From an uncultured Cellulomonas sp. (lineage in GTDB: Bacteria; Actinomycetota; Actinomycetes; Actinomycetales; Cellulomonadaceae), in the NCBI RefSeq assembly GCF_947494015.1, contig NZ_CANLTL010000006.1:211573-275572 (forward strand): a stretch of DNA of 64,000 nucleotides, in the 5' to 3' direction. The notes beneath the pieces are model-generated. The model had not been told where the DNA came from and did no database searches. It saw only the letters and a list, made by a program, of their open reading frames with translations. Position numbers and translations under genes: made by a program. Shown here one piece after another: positions 17,544 to 25,853 of this stretch; position 1 is the first letter of the stretch; every line of letters starts with the position of its first letter.

Positions 17544-19115
17544 ATGTCAGCGATGTCGCGGTCCACCCGCACCATCTGGGCCATGGCGGCGGTCGCCGTG
17601 GTCAGTCTCGGGGCGGGCCTGGGCCTGAGCCGGATGATCGTGTCGCCGGCGGAGGCGGCCGCGCAGGCCGCACCCCCCGTGGCCGGCGCGATCACGGTGC
17701 CCGTCGAGCGCCGAGTCCTGGCCACGGACGTCGTCATGCGCGGCGACGTCGTCTACGAGGACCCGGTCGACGTCGTGCTGGAGACCGGTGACCTCGGTGG
17801 GCCCGCCGTGGTGACCGGCGGCGTCCCCGAGGCCGGCGCCACGGTCGACGCCGGCGCCGTGGTGCTGGAGATCACCGGGCGTCCGGTGATCGCGCTCCCC
17901 GGGGCCCTGCCGGTGTACCGCACCCTGCGCCCGGGGGTGTCCGGACCCGACGTCGTCCAGCTCAAGGAGGCGCTGGTCGCGCTGGGGATCGACCCGGGCG
18001 ACCCGGCCGACCCCGTCTACGACGCCCCGACGGCGAGTGCCGTGGAGGCGCTCTACGCCCGCTCCGGGTACCCGGCCCCGACTCCCGGCGAGGAGGTCGA
18101 GGCCGGTCTCCGGGCGGCGACCGAGGCCCTCGACGCGGCCGACGACGGCGTGCGGCTGGCCCGTGCCGATCTCGCGACGGCGTCCCGCGGCGAGGACACC
18201 CACGCACGCCGGGTGGCCCTGCAGGCCGCGGTGAACACGGCCGTGGCGATCCTCGACGAGACGCGCGCGGCGTGCGACGCGGACCCGGCCGTGTGCCGCG
18301 GGTCCGACCTGACCGCGGCGGAGGGTGCCGTGGCGACCGCGGTCGCCGAGCGCGACGCGGGCCAGCAGGCACCGGACACCTCGATGCAGCGTGCCGCGGT
18401 GACCGCGGCGGAGAAGGCGCTCGAGCGTGCCCGCGCCGATCTCGCCGACGCCCGCGCGGACGCGGTGACGCCGCTGCCCGCGAGCGAGGTGGTCTACCTC
18501 GCGTCGATGCCGCGCCGGGTCGACTCGGTGGCGGTCACCCGGGGAGCGACCGTCTCGGGCAGCGCGGCGATGAGCGTGTCCGGCGCGACCCTGCAGGTGC
18601 GCGGCTCGATCTCCGACACCGACGCCGCGCTGCTGGAGGTGGGTGCCCCCGCGACGATCACGCTGCCCGACGACAGCGAGATCCCCGGGACGGTCTCGTC
18701 GGTCGGCGGCGAGGACCCCGCCGGGCAGGACACCCAGGCCGCGGCGGGCCGGACTCCCGTGGTCATCACCCCGGGCGAGCTCACCGAGGAGCAGCGCACC
18801 GTGATGCAGGGGTCCAACGTCCGGGTGACCATCCCGGTGAGCTCGACGGGTGGCGAGGTGCTGGCCGTCCCGCTGGCCGCGCTGACGGCCGGGCCCGGCG
18901 GCGAGGCCCGCGTCGAGGTGCTCGACGGCGACGTGTCCTCGCTCGTGGAGGTCACCACCGGGCTGGCGGCGGACGGCTTCGTGGAGGTGGAGCCGGTGGA
19001 CGGCGCGCTGTCCCCGGACGACCGGGTGGTGGTGGGCCAGGCCGGCGAGGTGCCCGCCGGTGACGCGGACGACGCCGGGTCGCCGGACGAGGAGACCGGC
19101 GGGTCGGACGGGTGA
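17544..19115 (+). CDS. Periplasmic adaptor-type protein with peptidoglycan-binding domain
   Basis: A 523-residue HlyD/MacA-like adaptor that likely links an ABC exporter to the wall. It has one N-terminal membrane anchor (TIWAMAAVAVVSLGAGLGLS). A peptidoglycan_binding_1 domain follows (about 130-180, LRPGVSGPDVVQLKEALVAL), then a predicted coiled coil (about 185-310, rich in Ala/Arg/Glu heptads), then a beta-barrel adaptor part with SVAVTRGATVSGSAAMSVSG and VLAVPLAALTAG. ATG 17544 has a textbook AGGAGGAG site. Its TGA overlaps the GTG of the next gene (GTGA), showing translational coupling with the ATPase. Adaptor plus PG-binding domain plus MacB-like transporter is a known Gram-positive export arrangement; cargo is unknown. 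Confidence 0.85.
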   Translation: MSAMSRSTRTIWAMAAVAVVSLGAGLGLSRMIVSPAEAAAQAAPPVAGAITVPVERRVLATDVVMRGDVVYEDPVDVVLETGDLGGPAVVTGGVPEAGATVDAGAVVLEITGRPVIALPGALPVYRTLRPGVSGPDVVQLKEALVALGIDPGDPADPVYDAPTASAVEALYARSGYPAPTPGEEVEAGLRAATEALDAADDGVRLARADLATASRGEDTHARRVALQAAVNTAVAILDETRAACDADPAVCRGSDLTAAEGAVATAVAERDAGQQAPDTSMQRAAVTAAEKALERARADLADARADAVTPLPASEVVYLASMPRRVDSVAVTRGATVSGSAAMSVSGATLQVRGSISDTDAALLEVGAPATITLPDDSEIPGTVSSVGGEDPAGQDTQAAAGRTPVVITPGELTEEQRTVMQGSNVRVTIPVSSTGGEVLAVPLAALTAGPGGEARVEVLDGDVSSLVEVTTGLAADGFVEVEPVDGALSPDDRVVVGQAGEVPAGDADDAGSPDEETGGSDG

Positions 19116-19921
19116 GACGCTCGGACGTCGACCCGGGCCGCGCCGACCCGCACCGCGCCGACCCGCACCGCGCCGACCCGGACGGCGCCGCCCCGCCCGG
19201 CGCCGACCCGCACCCGGCGCCGGACGCCCCGGGGGGTGCCTGCGCACCACCGGTACCGGTCATCGAGCTGCGCGGCGTGGCGCGCAGCTTCCCGGGGGAC
19301 CCGCCGGTCCAGGCGCTGCGGCACGCGGACCTGGTGGTCCGACCCGGTGAGTACGTCTCCGTCGTCGGGCCGTCCGGGTCGGGCAAGTCGACCCTGCTGC
19401 ACCTGCTCGGGCTGCTCGACCGCCCCACCTCGGGTGAGTACCTGCTCGACGGGCTCGCCACCCGCGAGCTGACCGAGCGGGACCGGTCGGCGCTGCGCGG
19501 CGGGCGGATCGGCTTCGTGTTCCAGTCGTTCCACCTGCTGCCGCACCGGACCGTGCTGGACAACGTGCTGCTGGCGACCCTGTACAGCGGCGTGCCGCGC
19601 ACCGAGCGGCGCGACCGTGCGCACGCGGCGCTGGAGCGCGTCGGCATGAGCCACCGGCTCGACTTCCTGCCACCGGTCCTGTCCGGCGGGGAGCGCCAGC
19701 GGGTCGCCGTCGCGCGCGCCGTCATCGCGTCGCCGCACGTGCTGCTGGCCGACGAGCCGACCGGCAACCTGGACTCGGTGACGTCCGGCGGCGTCCTGGA
19801 CCTGTTCGACGAGCTGCACGCACAGGGCCTCACCCTCGTCGTGATCACGCACGACGCGACGGTGTCGGCGCGCGCGCCGCGCTGCGTGCGGATCACCGAC
19901 GGCGTCCTGCAGGAGGTGTGA
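19112..19921 (+). CDS. ABC transporter ATP-binding protein (MacB/LolD type)
   Basis: A 269-residue ATPase that powers the adjacent FtsX-like permease. Motifs: Walker A GPSGSGKST, Q-loop FVFQSFHLLP, signature LSGGERQRVAVARA, Walker B VLLADEPTGNLD, H-loop VITHD. The VLLADEPTGNLDS form places it in the MacB/LolD subfamily, which acts in mechanotransmission rather than classical substrate passage. GTG 19112 overlaps the previous stop. The first 45 residues are a disordered ADPHR-type repeat (15-bp units, about 19133-19215) ahead of the ABC domain, so a shorter start is possible, but none has better support. Confidence 0.9.
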   Translation: MRRSDVDPGRADPHRADPHRADPDGAAPPGADPHPAPDAPGGACAPPVPVIELRGVARSFPGDPPVQALRHADLVVRPGEYVSVVGPSGSGKSTLLHLLGLLDRPTSGEYLLDGLATRELTERDRSALRGGRIGFVFQSFHLLPHRTVLDNVLLATLYSGVPRTERRDRAHAALERVGMSHRLDFLPPVLSGGERQRVAVARAVIASPHVLLADEPTGNLDSVTSGGVLDLFDELHAQGLTLVVITHDATVSARAPRCVRITDGVLQEV

Positions 19922-19923
19922 CG

Positions 19924-21204
19924 GTGCTGCCCGCACGTGCCGGACGCCGGGCCCGACCCGGCGTCGTCGTCCCTCGTGGCGCGCCGCTGGACCGGTTCGG
20001 GCTGCGCGACCTGCTCGCGGAGGCGGCGCACGGCATCGGGTCCCGCCCGGCGCGGCTGCTGCTCACCATCGTCGGCACGGTGCTGGGGATCGGCTCGCTG
20101 GTGGTCACGGTCGGTCTGGCGCAGACGGCGGCGGGCCAGGTCGCCCGTCAGTTCGACGCCGTCGCGGCCACCCAGGTCGTCGTCGAGCCGGCGACCGCGA
20201 GGAGCGGAGACTCGCAGCGGACCGTCGGACGCATCCCCTGGGACGTCGAGGACCGCCTCGACCGGCTGGCCGGCGTCGAGCAGGTCGGCGCGGTCAGCAC
20301 CGTGGACATCGGCGCCGCGACCGTCTCCGCCGTGCCGGTCAACGACCCGTCCGCGCCGGCGCTCACGCCACCGCCGGTGCTGGCCACCACCCCGGGCCTC
20401 CTCGACGCCGTTCGCGGCACCATCGCGACCGGTCGCTCCTTCGACGCCGGGCACGACGCCCGCGCGGACCGCGTGGTGGTCCTCGGGGTGCGCGCGGCGC
20501 AGCGGCTCGGCGTCTTCCGGGTCGACCGGCAGCCGTCCATCTTCATCGGGGAGCGGCCGTACACCGTGATCGGCATCCTCGGCGACGTCCAGCGCCGCTC
20601 CGACCTGCTCGACTCGGTGCTGCTCCCGGTCGGGACGGCGCGCGCGGACTTCGCCCTGGCCGGGCTCGAGCAGGCGCAGGTGACGATCGCCGTCGGCGCC
20701 GGTGCGGTGGTGGGCGAGCAGGCCCCGATCGCGCTGGACCCCGCGACGCCGGAGGCGGTCGACGTGCAGGTCCCGCCGCCCCCGTCGGCGGTCCGGCGGG
20801 ACGTGCAGGCCGACATCAACGCCATCTTCCTGGCCCTCGGGGCGGTCGCGCTGCTGGTCGGGGGGCTGGGTATCGCCAACGTGACGCTGCTGTCCGTCCG
20901 CGAGCGGGTCGGCGAGATCGGCCTGCGGCGCGCGCTGGGTGCCACGACGCGCGACGTGGCCCAGCAGTTCCTCGTGGAGTCGGTGGTGATCGGCCTGCTC
21001 GGCGGGCTGGTCGGCGCGGCGATCGGCGTCCTGGTGGTCGTGGCGGTGTCGCTCGCCAAGGAGTGGACGCCGATCCTCGACGAGGCCGCCGTCGTCGGCT
21101 CCGCGCTGCTCGGCGGCGTGATCGGGCTCGCCGCGGGCACCTACCCCGCGGTCAAGGCGGCGCGGATCGAGCCGATCGCCGCACTGCGGGGAACCGCGAC
21201 CTGA
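19924..21204 (+). CDS. FtsX/MacB-type ABC transporter permease
   Basis: A 426-residue permease with one N-terminal membrane helix (LLLTIVGTVLGIGSLVVTVG), a large extracytoplasmic MacB_PCD-like domain (about 60-295) and three C-terminal helices ending in IGLAAGTYPAVKAARIEPI. This is the FtsX topology and the classic MacB end motif. An upstream GTG at 19918 would overlap the ATPase stop by four bases, but the AGGAGG at 19911-19916 is only one base from it. The GTG at 19924 is seven bases away and is preferred. The gene ends the operon that starts at 16423. Probable role: export of, or resistance to, a wall-active or antimicrobial compound (inference). Confidence 0.88.
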   Translation: MLPARAGRRARPGVVVPRGAPLDRFGLRDLLAEAAHGIGSRPARLLLTIVGTVLGIGSLVVTVGLAQTAAGQVARQFDAVAATQVVVEPATARSGDSQRTVGRIPWDVEDRLDRLAGVEQVGAVSTVDIGAATVSAVPVNDPSAPALTPPPVLATTPGLLDAVRGTIATGRSFDAGHDARADRVVVLGVRAAQRLGVFRVDRQPSIFIGERPYTVIGILGDVQRRSDLLDSVLLPVGTARADFALAGLEQAQVTIAVGAGAVVGEQAPIALDPATPEAVDVQVPPPPSAVRRDVQADINAIFLALGAVALLVGGLGIANVTLLSVRERVGEIGLRRALGATTRDVAQQFLVESVVIGLLGGLVGAAIGVLVVVAVSLAKEWTPILDEAAVVGSALLGGVIGLAAGTYPAVKAARIEPIAALRGTAT

Positions 21205-21326
21205 AGGCCCCGGCGCGTCCCACCGCGGCCGGGCCGGGGTCGGGGCCCGTCGCGCTCCGGCACCTCACCCGGACGTGGTGCAGCGGGGCGGTGTCCGGAC
21301 GGCCCGTGACTGTAGTCTTCGAAGCT

Positions 21327-21443
21327 ATGACGGACCTGGTGGTCTTCGGGACCCTGGCGCTGGCCGGCCTCGCCGCCGAGCTGCAGATCTGGCGCGAGGG
21401 ACGGCGTGGCGCGTCCGGGGTGGCACGAGGCCCGGCCGGATGA
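21327..21443 (+). CDS. Possible leaderless 38-residue membrane peptide
   Basis: A short frame reads MTDLVVFGTLALAGLAAELQ and then a basic tail with IWREGRRG, giving one hydrophobic helix followed by positive charge. No Shine-Dalgarno is present, but TAGTCT at 21313-21318 fits an actinobacterial TANNNT -10 element eight bases before the ATG, the layout of leaderless genes. This stretch is also locally AT-richer than its surroundings. Against it: the frame is very short and lies in a 256-bp gap between the permease and the convergent SDR gene. Family unknown; treat as a candidate only. Confidence 0.3.
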   Translation: MTDLVVFGTLALAGLAAELQIWREGRRGASGVARGPAG

Positions 21444-21460
21444 CGTCGAGGTGGTCGCTG

Positions 21461-22513
21461 CTACGACCGGCCGGCGTCCTCGGTGGACGAGCGCAGCGCG
21501 GCGCCTGCCACCACGGCGGCCAGCGCAGCCACGCCCGCCCCGCCGACGGCGACCCCGCGCATCCAGTGCCGTCCCCACTTGCCGTGCGTGGCCTCACCCG
21601 CCGGCACCGGCGCGAACACGTTGCCGGTGTGGTCCTGCGGGGACGGCGTCATCGACAGACCGGCGCGGGACATGGCCGGGGCGACGAGCACGTCGTACAC
21701 CGCCGGCATGAACCTGAACCCGGCCGTCCACACGTGGTTGGCCAGGCCGACCGACGTCTCGCGGCGCGGGTGGTCGAGCACCCGGACGATCGCGCGGGCG
21801 AGCTTCTCCGGCGGGTCGACCGGGATCGGCGGGCGCCCCTCGCGGCGCGCGTAGCTGGCCGCCTGGGCGTAGATCGGCGTGTCCACCCCGCCCGGGGTGA
21901 CCAGCGAGACGTGGACGCCGCGGACGTAGCGCACCTCGGCCTGGAGCGTGCGGGCCAGCCCGTGCAGCCCCCACTTGCTCGTCACGTACGAGCTCATGAA
22001 CGGCGTCGCGATCTTGCCGAGCAGCGAGCCCACCAGGACCAGGTGTCCTCCGCCGGCGTCCTTGAAGGTCTGCAGCGCGAGCCGGGCGACGTTGGCCGCA
22101 CCGAGCAGGTTGGTCGTCACGACCTGGTCGTAGACCTCCGCGGGGACCTGCTCGAAGGTGCCGTACGCGACGACCGCGGGCGAGTGGACCACGGCGTCGA
22201 TCCGCCCGTGCCGCTCGAGGGTGACCCGGAAGAGGTGCTCGACCGAGGAGCGCAGGCTGACGTCCGTGGGGACCACGGACACGCGGCGTGCGGCGTCGCC
22301 CGTCGGGCCCGTCGAGCGGCGGCCTGACCGGCCGGCCGACCGGCCCTGCGCGGCGGCCCGGCACTCGCGCTCGACGTCGGCCAGCGCGTCCGCGGAGCGC
22401 GACGCCAGGACGAGCGTGTCGCCCCGCCGGGCGAGCGTGACGGCGGTGGCCCGTCCGATGCCGCTCGATGCTCCGAGGACCACCACGACCCTGCCGGTGC
22501 TGCGTCGACTCAT
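21461..22513 (-). CDS. SDR family oxidoreductase with C-terminal membrane anchor
   Basis: A short-chain dehydrogenase/reductase, 350 residues, that would use NAD(P)H. The cofactor loop is LGASSGIGRAT (about 13-23), the catalytic Ser lies in LVGSLLGK, and the Tyr/Lys pair is in SSYVTSKWG. An Arg/Gly-rich insert (about 57-80) is unusual. The C terminus ends with a hydrophobic span (GVAVGGAGVAALAAVVAGAA), which suggests membrane attachment. ATG 22513 follows an AGGA-type site (CTTCAGGAGGATCC). It diverges from the GNAT gene across about 210 bases that contain three CCGCCGGTC repeats. Substrate unknown; membrane-tethered SDRs often act on lipids or quinones. Confidence 0.85.
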   Translation of the reverse strand: MSRRSTGRVVVVLGASSGIGRATAVTLARRGDTLVLASRSADALADVERECRAAAQGRSAGRSGRRSTGPTGDAARRVSVVPTDVSLRSSVEHLFRVTLERHGRIDAVVHSPAVVAYGTFEQVPAEVYDQVVTTNLLGAANVARLALQTFKDAGGGHLVLVGSLLGKIATPFMSSYVTSKWGLHGLARTLQAEVRYVRGVHVSLVTPGGVDTPIYAQAASYARREGRPPIPVDPPEKLARAIVRVLDHPRRETSVGLANHVWTAGFRFMPAVYDVLVAPAMSRAGLSMTPSPQDHTGNVFAPVPAGEATHGKWGRHWMRGVAVGGAGVAALAAVVAGAALRSSTEDAGRS

Positions 22514-22726
22514 GCCGGATCCTCCTGAAGACCTTGGGGTGCCGCCCGGGCGGATCGGCGCCGGGCCGCGCGCGTCGATGCTCGCACCCGGGTGCCGCGC
22601 CCGCGACCGGGTGCACCGACCACGGACCGCCGGTCCGACGGACCCGCCGGTCGGCGATCCGCCGGTCGGGCCTGCCGTGCACCGGACGCGGCGCCGGACG
22701 CGGGTCCGCACGCCCTCGGTGAACCG

Positions 22727-23230
22727 GTGCACCTGCGTGACGCCGTCCCGTCCGATGCGGACCTGCTCGCCGAGCTGCTGCTCGAGGCCTACAACTGGAC
22801 CGGGCAGCAGCGCATGGGCCACGCGGCGATGCTGGCCGACCCGCACGCCCGCCGGTACCTCGACGGCTGGATGCGTCCGAGGGACCTCGGGGTGGTCGCG
22901 GTCGACGGTGCCGCGGGCTCCGTGGACCAGCCGGCGCTGGGCGCGGCCTGGTTGCGCACCACCACCCGGGACAGGCCCGGCTACGGCTACGTGGCCGACG
23001 ACGTCCCCGAGCTCAGCATGGCGGTGCGTGCAGGTCGGCGGGGAGCCGGCCTGGGCGGCGCGCTGCTCGCGGCGCTGCTCGACCGCGCCCGCGCGTCGGG
23101 CACCCGTGCGGTGAGCCTGAGCGTCGAGGACGGCAACGACCGGGCACGGGCCCTGTACGAGCGGCACGGGTTCGGCGTGGTGGGGCGCACCGGCGGCTCG
23201 GACACGATGCTGCTCGTGCTGGCGCGATGA
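22727..23230 (+). CDS. GNAT family N-acetyltransferase
   Basis: A 167-residue acetyltransferase with the GNAT fold: start VHLRDAVPSDADLLAELL, acetyl-CoA loop RAGRRGAGLGGALLAALLD, and the C-terminal SLSVEDGNDRARALYERHGF motif typical of amino-group acetyltransferases. I place the start at GTG 22727, where the domain begins; a longer frame opens at GTG 22592 but its extra 45 residues look like non-coding DNA. GGTGA lies a few bases upstream of 22727, a weak ribosome site. Substrate is unknown. No operon partner is evident. Confidence 0.8.
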   Translation: MHLRDAVPSDADLLAELLLEAYNWTGQQRMGHAAMLADPHARRYLDGWMRPRDLGVVAVDGAAGSVDQPALGAAWLRTTTRDRPGYGYVADDVPELSMAVRAGRRGAGLGGALLAALLDRARASGTRAVSLSVEDGNDRARALYERHGFGVVGRTGGSDTMLLVLAR

Positions 23231-23415
23231 CGTCGTCCGGCGGTTGACGGCCCGCGCATCTCACCCTCTCCCGGACCCGTCCGTGCCGTGCGGCGGTCCG
23301 AACCACGCTCGACCCGCCCCATCGACCCCCCGAGCCCCCCATGACCCTGCTCCTGCCCGCCGTGCCGGACGCCGTGCGGTCCCGCACGCCGTCGGGCTGC
23401 GGCAGACTGTCGCCG

Positions 23416-24012
23416 GTGAGCACATCGCGCGACGGCGCCCTGGACGCGCCCGCCGATGGCGCGCCGCCGACCACCGACGTGCTGCTGGCCCGCGCTGCCG
23501 AGGGTGACCAGCACGCGTTCGCGCAGGTGTACGACGCGCTGTCGCCCGCGGTGTTCGGCACGTGCCTGTCGGTGCTGCGCGACCGCGACCACGCGGCCGA
23601 GGTGACCCAGGAGGTCATGGTCGAGCTGTGGCGGACGGCGGCGCGGTTCGAGGCCGAGCGGGGGTCGGCGCGCACCTGGGCGCTGACGCTCGCGCACCGG
23701 CGGGCCGTGGACCGGGTCCGCTCGGTGCAGTCCCAGCGCAACCGCGACCAGCGCGCCCTCGACGAGCAGGGCGAGCGCCCGTTCGACGTGGTGGCCGAGG
23801 AGGTCGAGGACGCCCTGGACCGCGAGCGCGTGCGGCACTGCCTCGACGGGCTCACGCCGACCCAGCACGAGGCCGTCGTCCTGGCGTACTACGGCGGGCG
23901 GACCTACCGCGAGGTCGCCGATGAGCTCGCCGCGCCGCTGGCCACCGTCAAGTCCCGCATCCGGGACGGCCTGCTGCGCCTGCGCGACTGCCTCGGGGTG
24001 ATGGTGGCATGA
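23416..24012 (+). CDS. sigK: ECF RNA polymerase sigma factor, SigK-like
   Basis: A 198-residue extracytoplasmic-function sigma factor. Sigma-2 covers about 40-105 (FAQVYDALSPAVFGTCLSVL, DHAAEVTQEVMVELW, LTLAHRRAVDRVRS). Sigma-4 covers about 135-195 (LDGLTPTQHEAVVLAYYGG, TYREVADELAAPLATVKSRI). Its stop overlaps the next start (ATGA), and that gene encodes an RskA-like anti-sigma factor, so this is the SigK/RskA type. GTG 23416 is used because it gives a family-like length; an in-frame ATG at 23341 adds 25 poor residues. In Mycobacterium tuberculosis SigK drives fasciclin-domain antigen genes mpt70/mpt83; a fasciclin lipoprotein gene is the next gene here. Confidence 0.87.
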   Translation: MSTSRDGALDAPADGAPPTTDVLLARAAEGDQHAFAQVYDALSPAVFGTCLSVLRDRDHAAEVTQEVMVELWRTAARFEAERGSARTWALTLAHRRAVDRVRSVQSQRNRDQRALDEQGERPFDVVAEEVEDALDRERVRHCLDGLTPTQHEAVVLAYYGGRTYREVADELAAPLATVKSRIRDGLLRLRDCLGVMVA

Positions 24013-24833
24013 GCGCCGACGACACGGCCGGCACCCACGGCACCGACGGCACTGACGTGCACGACCTGATCGCCGCGTACGCGCTGGACGCCGTCGACGA
24101 CGTCGAGCGCCGCACCGTCGAGCGCCTCGTGGCCCGGGACGCCCGGGCGGCGCAGGAGCTCGCCGAGCTGCGTGCCACGGCGGCCCTGCTGGGCGCCGCG
24201 CGGAGCACCCCACCGCCGCCGGCGCTGCGCGGCGACGTCCTGGGGGCGATCGCGCGGACCCCGCAGGCCGCGGCCGCGGCCGGGGTCGTCGGGCCGGGAC
24301 CGGCCGACGCGGGCCGCGTCGTGACGGGTCGGTCGACGCGGCACGCGGACCGTGCCCCGGCCGGCCCCGCACGCCGACCGGGCCGGACCACCACCTGGCT
24401 CGCGGTCGCCGCGACCGCGCTGGCCGCGGCCGCCATCCCCAGCGCGCTCGCGGTGCAGCAGGCGCAGCAGACGCAGCGCGTCGAGGCGCGCGCCCAGGCG
24501 GTCACGGACCTGCTCGCCGACCCCGGCTCGGTGGTCGTCCGCTCGCAGGTGGCCGGCGGCGGCACCGCGGTGGGCGTGCTGTCCGACGAGCGCGCGCTGT
24601 TCACCGCGACCGGGCTCGCCGAGCCCGCCGAGGGGCGCGAGTACCAGCTCTGGGTGCTGCGCGACGGCGAGGCGCTCTCGCAGGGTGTCGTTCCCGACGA
24701 CGGCGGGCGCGTCGAGGTGATCTCCGAGGACTACCGGTCCGGCGACGGCCTCGCCGTGACGGTGGAGCCGGCCGGCGGGTCCGAGCAGCCGACCACCGAG
24801 CCGGTCGTGGTCCTCCAGCCGGCTCAGGCCTGA
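24009..24833 (+). CDS. rskA: Anti-sigma-K factor RskA-like membrane protein
   Basis: A 274-residue transmembrane anti-sigma factor. The cytoplasmic part has the RskA pattern VHDLIAAYALDAVDDVERRT and LRATAALLGA (about 15-80). A single membrane helix follows (TTWLAVAATALAAAAIPSAL, about 128-147), then the extracytoplasmic RskA C-terminal domain with LADPGSVVVRSQ, REYQLWVLRDG and VTVEPAGGSEQP. The ATGA overlap with sigK fits strict co-expression. In M. tuberculosis RskA is cleaved by regulated proteolysis to free SigK. The strong hairpin at 24918-24953 ends this operon. Confidence 0.88.
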   Translation: MSADDTAGTHGTDGTDVHDLIAAYALDAVDDVERRTVERLVARDARAAQELAELRATAALLGAARSTPPPPALRGDVLGAIARTPQAAAAAGVVGPGPADAGRVVTGRSTRHADRAPAGPARRPGRTTTWLAVAATALAAAAIPSALAVQQAQQTQRVEARAQAVTDLLADPGSVVVRSQVAGGGTAVGVLSDERALFTATGLAEPAEGREYQLWVLRDGEALSQGVVPDDGGRVEVISEDYRSGDGLAVTVEPAGGSEQPTTEPVVVLQPAQA

Positions 24834-24917
24834 GCCGCCCCGAGCCCGAGCACGGCCGCTCACACCAGGAGGCCGGGCCTCGACCTGTGCCGTCCCGACG
24901 CGGCGCACCACGGACGA

Positions 24918-24953
24918 CGAGGCCCCCGCTCCGAACCCGGAGCGGGGGCCTCG
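24918..24953. terminator. Strong bidirectional terminator between rskA and fasciclin gene
   Basis: A perfect 16-bp stem (24918-24933 and 24938-24953, arms CGAGGCCCCCGCTCCG and its complement) with a four-base AACC loop lies between the convergent rskA and fasciclin-protein genes. The stem is GC-rich and flanked by no long T run, which is normal here. Its position 84 bases after rskA and 20 bases after the fasciclin stop fits a shared terminator. Confidence 0.85.
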
Positions 24954-24973
24954 CGGCTGTGCGCGGTCCGACG

Positions 24974-25669
24974 TCACATCGTCGGCATCAGCACCCCGTC
25001 GATGAGGTAGACGGTGGCGTTGGCGGTCTGCACGCCACCGCACACGACGTGGGCGCCGTTGACCATCAGGGTGTCGCCCTCACCGGTGACCTCGACCGTC
25101 CCGCCCTGGACCGTGGTCTGCTCGCCGACGACCATGTCGGGGGACAGCTGCCCCGGCACGACGTGGTACGTGAGGATGCTGGACAGCATGTCGGCGTCGG
25201 TCTTGAGGGTCTCGATCGTCGCCGGGTCGATCGCGGCGAACGCCTCGTCGACCGGGGCGAAGACGGTGAACTCGTCGCCGTTGAGGGTGTCGACCAGGTT
25301 CACGTCCGGGTTCAGCTCACCGGAGACGGCGGAGACCAGCGTGGTGAGCATCGGGTTGTTGGACGCCGCGACGGCGACCGGGTCCTGCGCCATGCCGGCG
25401 ACCGACCCGGGGCCGTCGGGGACGGCCTCGGCGTAGGCCGCGCAGCCGGGGCCGACCAGGGTGGTGGCGGGCTCGGCGGTCATGTCCTCGTCGGCCATGT
25501 CGTCGCCCATGTCCTCGGTCGCCTCGGGCTCCGGCGTCATGGCCGGTGCCTCCGCGGCGGTGTCCGCGGCGTTCATCTCCTCGGCGTCCGAGCCGCAGGC
25601 CGACAGCCCGAGCGTCGCGACGGCCAGGAACCCGACAGTGGCCATCCGGGTGCGCGTGGTGCTGGTCAT
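24974..25669 (-). CDS. Fasciclin-domain lipoprotein (MPT70/MPT83-like)
   Basis: A 231-residue surface lipoprotein. The signal peptide ends in the lipobox LSAC (Cys 25), followed by an acidic Met/Asp/Glu-rich linker (about 27-70) and one fasciclin (FAS1) domain. FAS1 features are [26 protein letters not shown] (H1-like), [13 protein letters not shown] and the final [12 protein letters not shown] (H2-like). MPT70 and MPT83 of mycobacteria are the best-known relatives and are SigK-controlled. ATG 25669 follows AGGAGGAT. It faces sigK-rskA across a terminator. The Met/Asp-rich linker could bind metal (speculative). Confidence 0.9.
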   Translation of the reverse strand: MTSTTRTRMATVGFLAVATLGLSACGSDAEEMNAADTAAEAPAMTPEPEATEDMGDDMADEDMTAEPATTLVGPGCAAYAEAVPDGPGSVAGMAQDPVAVAASNNPMLTTLVSAVSGELNPDVNLVDTLNGDEFTVFAPVDEAFAAIDPATIETLKTDADMLSSILTYHVVPGQLSPDMVVGEQTTVQGGTVEVTGEGDTLMVNGAHVVCGGVQTANATVYLIDGVLMPTM

Positions 25670-25853
25670 GGCATCCTCCTCGTCAGTCCGCCGCCGGAGG
25701 TCCGGGGCGGGGTGGTCGTCCCGCGTCAGCGGGACCGTCGAGGGGAGTTCGGAGCCGCCCAGGGGCGTGGATGGGTGGCCGGGCCGCCGGGCGCCGTCCG
25801 CGGCGCCGGGCGGGGAGGCGACGCCCCGGTGCGCGGACCCCTACCGTGGGCCC

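Noticed and set aside
22514..22726. CCGCCGGTC triple repeat between the SDR and GNAT genes
   Set aside because: Three short copies occur in a GC-rich divergent gap, without symmetry or exact spacing. This is within what local base composition can produce.
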